Source of the DNA: Oligoflexia bacterium
GTDB taxonomy: Bacteria > Bdellovibrionota > UBA1018 > CAIMNF01
Direction: 5' to 3'
DNA: 12,037 nucleotides
NCBI GenBank assembly: GCA_903842755.1
Contig: CAIMNF010000445.1
Span: 1-12,037 of the forward strand
Each line of letters opens with the position of its first letter. Within the stretch, counting starts at the first letter, position 1. Below the pieces are notes generated by a model. It saw nothing but the letters and a program-made list of their open reading frames with translations, was not told where the DNA came from and did no database searches. Of this stretch, positions 8,414 to 12,037 are shown piece after piece. Position numbers and translations under genes: made by a program.

Positions 8414-9193
8414 ATGCTTCCTGTGAGTGCCTTGCTGATCACTAAAAATGAAGAACTTTATATTGAGCGCGCGCTTCGCTCGCTTTTGTGGTGCGATGAA
8501 ATTGTGGTCATTGATGCGTTCAGTACAGATGCCACTCCTACCCTCTGCCAGAATGCGAACGCACCGTGGGCAAAAAAAATGCGATTCATTCAAAACGCCT
8601 GGCTTGGATTTTCGGCACAGCGAAATTTAGCAATGGAAAAGGCCACTCACGACTGGGTTTTGTTTTTGGATGGTGATGAGTCGTGCTCACCGGAGTTAGC
8701 AAAAAAAATTCAGGAGCTCCTGGCTGCAGCAGAAAAAAGCACGGCCGAACCCTGCCAATTTAAAATTCGCCGACAGGAGTTTTTCCTAAAAAAACCAATT
8801 CATTATTCCATCTGGAACCCCTCCTATCATATCCGCTTTTTTAATAAAAAGGGCGTTCGCTATATTTACGAAGTTCACGAAGGCGTCCAAAGCCAGTGGA
8901 AAACCGAGTCGATTGAAGAGCCGATTGTGCACGTCGAAGACTTGCGCATTGAGCGTTTTTTGAACAAACTCAATCACTACACGACTCTCCAAGCGCAAGA
9001 CGACTATCAAAAGGGTAAACGCACCAGCTACTTTAAGATTTTTGCCGCGTTTCCGGCCATGTTTTATAAGAACTACATTTATTACCGCGGCTACAAGGAC
9101 GGAAAAGAAGGGCTCATCATTTCTGTGCTGGAAGGATTATCCCGAACGGTGCGGCACTTGAAATTGTGGCAGATTGAAAAGTTAAATTCATGA
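8414..9193 (+). CDS. Family 2 glycosyltransferase, WaaE/KdtX-like
   Basis: A 259-residue GT-A-fold glycosyltransferase. The N-terminal SALLITKNEELYIERAL, the CDEIVVIDAFSTDAT strand with D34, the AQRNLA segment (68-73), and LFLDGDES with the DGDE metal/nucleotide-sugar motif at 86-89 are the standard GT2 landmarks. The central IRRQEFFLKKPI and RFFNKKGVRYIYEVHEGV and the C-terminal YKDGKEGLIISVLEGL resemble the WaaE/KdtX branch, whose known members add glucose or a similar sugar to the lipopolysaccharide inner core. Acceptor and sugar cannot be deduced. It is probably a peripheral protein on the cytoplasmic face of the inner membrane. It starts four bases after mnmC, and its stop overlaps the next ATG in ATGA, so the three are likely co-translated. 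This makes an envelope role for the downstream lipoproteins more likely. Confidence 0.87.
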   Translation: MLPVSALLITKNEELYIERALRSLLWCDEIVVIDAFSTDATPTLCQNANAPWAKKMRFIQNAWLGFSAQRNLAMEKATHDWVLFLDGDESCSPELAKKIQELLAAAEKSTAEPCQFKIRRQEFFLKKPIHYSIWNPSYHIRFFNKKGVRYIYEVHEGVQSQWKTESIEEPIVHVEDLRIERFLNKLNHYTTLQAQDDYQKGKRTSYFKIFAAFPAMFYKNYIYYRGYKDGKEGLIISVLEGLSRTVRHLKLWQIEKLNS

Positions 9194-9576
9194 ACCACGC
9201 ATCCAATTTTTTGTTCATCGTTTCGCTGATCGGAGTTTTTACGGGCTGTAGTATTTCAAAACCTTGCAGCGAAGGCGGCGACATTACATGGAACCCCGTC
9301 ATTAAGGGCGATAAAAAATGCACGCTAAAAAAGAACGCTGAAGGCAAACGGGTGCTGGATGGAAAGTTCGAACAAACCTACGCAACCACAAATACCGTGG
9401 CCCTTCAAGGACAATTCGAAAATGGAAAAAAAGCGGGCATTTGGATTTACTACGGCGAAGACAGCAAACTGAAAGCAGTAAAATATTTTGATCACGGGGT
9501 GGAAATCACTCCCCCGCCCGCCGTTCAAAAACAAATGGACTTGATTCTGATTCAGAAAAGTGGGGCAGACAAGTGA
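9190..9576 (+). CDS. Small lipoprotein with a MORN-like repeat segment
   Basis: A 128-residue predicted lipoprotein. A short hydrophobic signal (residues 5-19) ends in FTGC, so cysteine 20 would carry the lipid. The mature chain has LDGKFEQTY and then GQFENGKKAGIWIYYGE followed by KAVKYFDHGVEI. These are spaced like the MORN-type or YwqK-type repeat in which 'G.F.NGKK.G.W..Y..G.L' recurs; about one and a half units are visible. Such repeats usually mediate binding and are not catalytic. The ATG overlaps the glycosyltransferase stop by four bases and has no strong ribosome-binding site, so translation is probably coupled. Its own stop overlaps the GTG start of the next small gene. Specific function unknown. 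Confidence 0.75.
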   Translation: MNHASNFLFIVSLIGVFTGCSISKPCSEGGDITWNPVIKGDKKCTLKKNAEGKRVLDGKFEQTYATTNTVALQGQFENGKKAGIWIYYGEDSKLKAVKYFDHGVEITPPPAVQKQMDLILIQKSGADK

Positions 9577-9722
9577 GAGTTTTTTTGATGGGCATGGTTT
9601 TAAGTGTTTCCTTGGGGTGCGCCCAAATTAAACCCCAAAACGAAGCAGATTATTCATTGCTGAAATCGTATACGGCCGCTTTAGGCAATGACCATCCATT
9701 CTACAAAAGTCCCTTACGTTAG
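9573..9722 (+). CDS. 49-residue putative mini-lipoprotein, GTG start
   Basis: A short open frame that begins at GTG 9573-9575, overlapping the preceding TGA in the arrangement GTGA, and ends at TAG 9720-9722. The first 15 residues (RVFLMGMVLSVSLG after the initiator) form a hydrophobic signal leading to cysteine 16 in SLGC, a plausible lipobox. The mature part would be only 34 residues, polar with ADYSLL and ending YKSPLR. Three points favour a real gene: the signal-plus-cysteine layout, the four-base overlap identical to the previous junction, and its position at the end of the operon. Against it are its length and the absence of a recognisable family. It could be an envelope accessory peptide. 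An ATG six codons in gives a shorter signal and is less likely. Confidence 0.55.
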   Translation: MRVFLMGMVLSVSLGCAQIKPQNEADYSLLKSYTAALGNDHPFYKSPLR

Positions 9723-10088
9723 GCAATAATCGCGGCCTTGCTAAAATAAAAGCACCCAGAAATTGATTCCTTTAGGTGCTGGGCGTAGAACGCTTGTTAG
9801 ATCAGTGACTGTCGTAAAATTGCTGGCGTGATTGAAGTTAAAGGCGTCCCAATTGTATTTCACTTCCTCATTCCGGATGAAACTACAGTAGCTGCTGTGT
9901 TCCGAGGCAAGTGCGAAGCAGCTATTTTTCAGGTCCCCGGCCGTGACGCTTGAACTCGCTTTCGGAAACACAAACATTTTAAATGGATTAAGTTGAGTTC
10001 AAAAGATGGTGCGGAAGACACTAAAGTGCTCGAACCAATTTTTACAGGATTTGTGCGGCAGAACGCCAAATAAAATCAGTGAGTTAAA
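9723..10088. other. 366-base stretch without a clear functional gene; possible gene remnant
   Basis: No intact gene with a start signal is evident. The longest frame is on the minus strand: 78 codons from ATG at 9977 to a stop at 9741. It is open a few codons further upstream to a TGA at about 10002-10004. Its codon choice looks natural and it contains SEHSSYCSFIRNEEVKYNWD, but it has no ribosome-binding site and no recognised family. The opposite strand, in the same codon phase, also reads protein-like (VKGVPIVFHFLIPDE and later KVLEPIFTGFVRQNAK) but is broken by TGA at 9951-9953. These two readings mirror each other, so at most one is real. The stretch may be a decayed gene at the edge of the accessory segment. 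No tRNA, CRISPR or insertion-sequence end is seen. Confidence 0.3.
9738..9780 (-). terminator. Possible leftward rho-independent terminator
   Basis: Read on the minus strand, AGCACC (9780-9775) pairs with GGTGCT (9756-9751) across an 18-base loop and is followed directly by TTTTATTTT. The stem is only six pairs and the loop is long, so this is weak. It overlaps the last codons of the 9741-9977 minus-strand frame, which is odd for a normal gene end. It could instead end a small RNA, or terminate leftward transcription against the operon end at 9722. Confidence 0.25.
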
Positions 10089-10137
10089 TTATACCTAGTA
10101 TAACTAAGTATAATTGATTAGTATAAGGATGGAGGTG
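10089..10137 (+). promoter_or_regulatory. Antitoxin promoter/operator with AGTATAA repeats and ribosome-binding site
   Basis: TTATAC-CTA-GTATAA at 10089-10103 is a perfect inverted repeat with six-base arms. The heptamer AGTATAA occurs three times as direct repeats, starting at 10097, 10107 and 10120. The middle copy contains a consensus -10 box TATAAT at 10109-10114; the -35 box is poor. Ribbon-helix-helix antitoxins bind short repeats over their own promoters, so this is very probably the autoregulatory operator. The ribosome-binding site GGAGGT (10131-10136) lies seven bases before the ATG at 10144 and decides the start of the antitoxin gene. Confidence 0.65.
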
Positions 10138-10143
10138 CTCGCG

Positions 10144-10383
10144 ATGAGGACTACAAAGGTAATTGCTTTCTCTGTTCCACCCGAATTTGAAACTGAAATT
10201 CAGCAACATGCCGAGGCTGAGCACAGAACGATTAGTGAGTATATTCGTGATGCGGTACGTCAATACATAACATTGCAAGAGTTTGAAGCCACTCGATCAA
10301 AGGTAACTAAACGCTTGAGCAAAAAGGGGTTAAAGGCTTCGGATGTTGAAGCTGAAATCGGAAAAATAAGGAAGCGTGCTTGA
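10144..10383 (+). CDS. Ribbon-helix-helix (CopG-type) antitoxin / repressor
   Basis: A 79-residue DNA-binding protein. Residues 3-11 (TTKVIAFSV) would form the beta ribbon. EFETEIQQHAEAEH and TISEYIRDAVRQYI would form the two helices of the ribbon-helix-helix fold, which acts as a dimer. The basic C-terminal tail (KVTKRLSKKG to IRKRA) is where such antitoxins usually hold the toxin. An in-frame TTG at 10114 would give ten extra residues, but GGAGGT seven bases before the ATG at 10144 clearly favours the shorter form. The stop TGA overlaps the TTG start of the PIN gene in TTGA, typical of toxin-antitoxin pairs. It would neutralise the toxin and repress the operon through the AGTATAA repeats. 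If the toxin is truly broken, only the repressor role remains. Confidence 0.85.
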   Translation: MRTTKVIAFSVPPEFETEIQQHAEAEHRTISEYIRDAVRQYITLQEFEATRSKVTKRLSKKGLKASDVEAEIGKIRKRA

Positions 10384-10770
10384 TTCGGGCCGTTATCGAT
10401 ACCAACATTGTGATTTCAGGTCTGCTTTTTGGTGGAGTTCCCTACAAAGTGGTTAAAGCGGCTATTTATCGGAGGTTTGGGTCATCTTCTATCTGCACCT
10501 CTCATCAGTGAAATTGAAAGAGTCATTCGCTCAAAGAAATTTGGTCTGAGTGGTGATGAAGCTGTTATTTTAACCGAACCTTTTTTCGAGAGGTCCACCA
10601 TCGTAGTCCCAACATCCACTATTAATGCGATTCCAAGGTGCCCCGGAGATAATCGAGTTCTAGAGTGTGCAGTTGATGGTGGCGCTCAATATATTGTAAC
10701 CGGTGATCGCAAAGATCTTTTGTCCCACGGAACACCTGTTTGTGTTAATTCGATTTGTATTTTAAACTGA
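10380..10770 (+). pseudogene. PIN-domain toxin (putative ribonuclease), broken by a frameshift
   Basis: The PIN-fold toxin of the pair lies in two frames. The first frame starts at TTG 10380, four bases inside the antitoxin stop. It reads IRAVIDTNIVISGLLFGG with the first active-site aspartate D7, continues to YKVVKAAIYRRF, then drifts and stops at TGA 10509-10511. The second frame takes over at about 10480 with GHLLSAPLISEIERVI, then CPGDNRVLECA and IVTGDRKDLL, which carry the other acidic residues, and ends at 10770. Removing one G from GGG at 10479-10481 joins them into a continuous protein of about 129 residues, normal for this family of putative RNA-cleaving toxins. Sequencing error or +1 recoding are alternatives to true inactivation. 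The ATG at 10429 in the second frame would lack D7, so it would not yield an active enzyme. Confidence 0.8.
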
Positions 10771-10822
10771 TTGAAGGATGAGTGATGGTTGTCTTGGGTA
10801 CATTTTTAAAAGAAAGCAGAGT

Positions 10823-11947
10823 ATGAAATTTATTCAATTTTCATTTTTATTCTGCTTTTGGCCTACGCTTGTTTTATCGCAGGAATTGAATACTTTCAAC
10901 AACGGTAAAAGTAACGCGCAGATAGAATTCGACTCGTCTCAAAAAGATCCTATTGGTTATGCTTTGAAAAAGGCTGACATAAGCTCCAACGACGCAATTC
11001 AGGTTCGGATCTCAAAATTGCTATGGTTATTGAACCACAATAATTATCTTGGCTCATTCGATCCCGACCAATCTCATGGACCTACTGAATATGAAAGATT
11101 GGATGCTGAATCAAAAAAGCGAATTGATGATCGTTGTTCTATTAGTCATGGACCAAACAAACCAGGAAAATTCAAAAATGGTTATGAGATAGATGGACTT
11201 AGAACTCCCGAAGAAATGCTAAGAAATAGATGTGGCGGGGCTTGCGGCACCTATGCGCTTAGTTTTGGTAAGTTACTTCAAGCTTCTGGAATTTCAGCAG
11301 ATCGAATCCGAATTGTGTCTTCGATTACCGATGATGATTTAGTAATGCTTTGTCCTAGTCAAAAAAAGAAGCTAAGACGGTTTGATTATCAAAACGGTGC
11401 ATCGGGACACGTTTTCGTTATGGTGAAGCTTGACCCACAGGATGATAAAAGCTGGACACTGATCAATACAACTCAAGATCCTCTAGGAAAGGATTTTGAT
11501 GGGCACTATCGTGGTGACCATGGAGATCAAATTCAAAGTTTGAATCCTGAACTTTCTCATCATAATTCACAAAATGTGGTTTCAAGTTTACTGAATAGTT
11601 TAAACGCTTCAGATATTGATCAAACTATTTATTCCCAGTTTCCTTGGTCTGCCGAATCTTTGAAACAGCAAATTTCCAATAAACCAGTAAAAATTCCTGA
11701 AAGTATTTTAGGTAGTGTCCCAAAAACTGTTGGCAGACCCGGGCATGAAGTTAACTTTAGAAAAATGACCATTTTTTCCGTCGATAAAGTCGACGACTAT
11801 CCTAAGAATGACCTCGAACAGCGCTACAATTTTGCAGCGAGCGGTAGCAAGGATAGTTCAACTTGCAGATACTCATGTAAGGAAATCGATTCCAGTAAAT
11901 GCAAGGATTTAGAAAGTACAGCGCATTGCCCTAATCAAAATAAATAA
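10823..11947 (+). CDS. Secreted transglutaminase-like (cysteine protease fold) protein
   Basis: I chose the ATG at 10823, giving 374 residues, because it begins directly with a signal peptide (KFIQFSFLFCFWPTLVLS, cleavage near residue 19). The upstream in-frame ATG at 10778 adds 15 non-signal residues and has AAGG touching it with no spacing. The central part matches the transglutaminase-like core: RCGGACGTYALSFGKLLQAS with presumed nucleophile C141, then ASGHVFVMVKL with H196, then SWTLINTTQDP with N215 or D219 as third member. The C-terminal tail has four cysteines (C348, C352, C360, C369), probably disulfide-bonded. Proteins of this fold can be cross-linkers, peptidases or amidases; the substrate is unknown. 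The gene is AT-richer than the left-hand operon and lies 52 bases after the broken toxin, so it was probably acquired. Confidence 0.68.
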   Translation: MKFIQFSFLFCFWPTLVLSQELNTFNNGKSNAQIEFDSSQKDPIGYALKKADISSNDAIQVRISKLLWLLNHNNYLGSFDPDQSHGPTEYERLDAESKKRIDDRCSISHGPNKPGKFKNGYEIDGLRTPEEMLRNRCGGACGTYALSFGKLLQASGISADRIRIVSSITDDDLVMLCPSQKKKLRRFDYQNGASGHVFVMVKLDPQDDKSWTLINTTQDPLGKDFDGHYRGDHGDQIQSLNPELSHHNSQNVVSSLLNSLNASDIDQTIYSQFPWSAESLKQQISNKPVKIPESILGSVPKTVGRPGHEVNFRKMTIFSVDKVDDYPKNDLEQRYNFAASGSKDSSTCRYSCKEIDSSKCKDLESTAHCPNQNK

Positions 11948-12024
11948 TGATCACTTCGCTGTGCTGTCCGCGCTCGATCGTCGTAGTTTGGACCTGAAAT
12001 TAAGATAACAAGTGTGACGATTGA

Positions 12025-12037
12025 TGGGTAAAACCCA
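12025..12037. repeat. Short inverted repeat at the right edge
   Basis: TGGGT-AAA-ACCCA is a perfect five-base-arm inverted repeat ending exactly at the window edge, so the arms may extend further. It could be part of an operator, a terminator or the edge of a mobile element; nothing more can be said from 13 bases. Confidence 0.3.

Noticed and set aside
10006..10098. Short plus-strand frame from ATG 10006 ending at TAG near the antitoxin operator
   Set aside because: It has no ribosome-binding site and no recognisable features, and it runs into the operator palindrome.
10114..10143. Upstream TTG start adding ten residues to the antitoxin
   Set aside because: It overlaps the -10 box and the repeats, and has no ribosome-binding site. 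GGAGGT sits seven bases before the ATG at 10144.
10429..10770. PIN toxin as a complete 113-residue protein from its own ATG
   Set aside because: The ATG at 10429 has no useful ribosome-binding site, and its first residues are out-of-frame translation of conserved PIN sequence. The first active-site aspartate would be missing.
10778..10822. Start of the transglutaminase-like protein at ATG 10778
   Set aside because: AAGG abuts the ATG with no spacing, and the added 15 residues would put a polar stretch before the signal peptide that starts at 10823.

Overview
The window looks like a chromosomal segment of a Gram-negative bacterium. The support is an outer-membrane-type barrel with a C-terminal aromatic residue, three proteins with lipoprotein signals, and a glycosyltransferase of the kind used on lipopolysaccharide core. 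The overall style (tightly packed mixed operons, many small lipoproteins, moderate GC) would fit Bdellovibrionota or a relative. This is an impression from gene content, not a demonstrated assignment.

Layout. Bases 1-288 are the 3' end of miaA (tRNA A37 dimethylallyltransferase). A convergent gene at 327-923 (minus) encodes an unrecognised protein with one N-terminal membrane anchor. After a 240-base spacer, a dense plus-strand block runs from 1164 to 9722. It holds ilvE, an RluA-family pseudouridine synthase, an outer-membrane barrel candidate, an EF-hand-like lipoprotein, bifunctional mnmC, a family 2 glycosyltransferase, a 128-residue lipoprotein and a 49-residue GTG-started lipoprotein. 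Junctions are from 29 bases apart to 11 bases overlapping, so the block is probably one operon or a few overlapping ones. It mixes branched-chain amino-acid metabolism, RNA modification and envelope functions. With miaA, three RNA-modification genes lie within about 8.5 kb.

From about 9723 the character changes. A 366-base stretch has no clear functional gene, only an antisense-coding-like reading. Next comes a toxin-antitoxin module: a ribbon-helix-helix antitoxin behind a repeat-rich operator and promoter, followed by a PIN-domain toxin broken by what looks like a one-base insertion. A secreted transglutaminase-like protein follows. Base composition falls here: hand-counted lines give 22/60 GC at 11101-11160 and 19/60 at 11521-11580, against 36/60 at 7021-7080 and 37/60 at 5701-5760. 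This right-hand part is probably an acquired accessory segment.

I do not see a convincing wholly new multi-gene system. The best candidates for new biology are the overlapping barrel/EF-hand lipoprotein pair, the secreted transglutaminase-like protein beside a decayed toxin-antitoxin pair, and the translationally coupled mini-lipoprotein.
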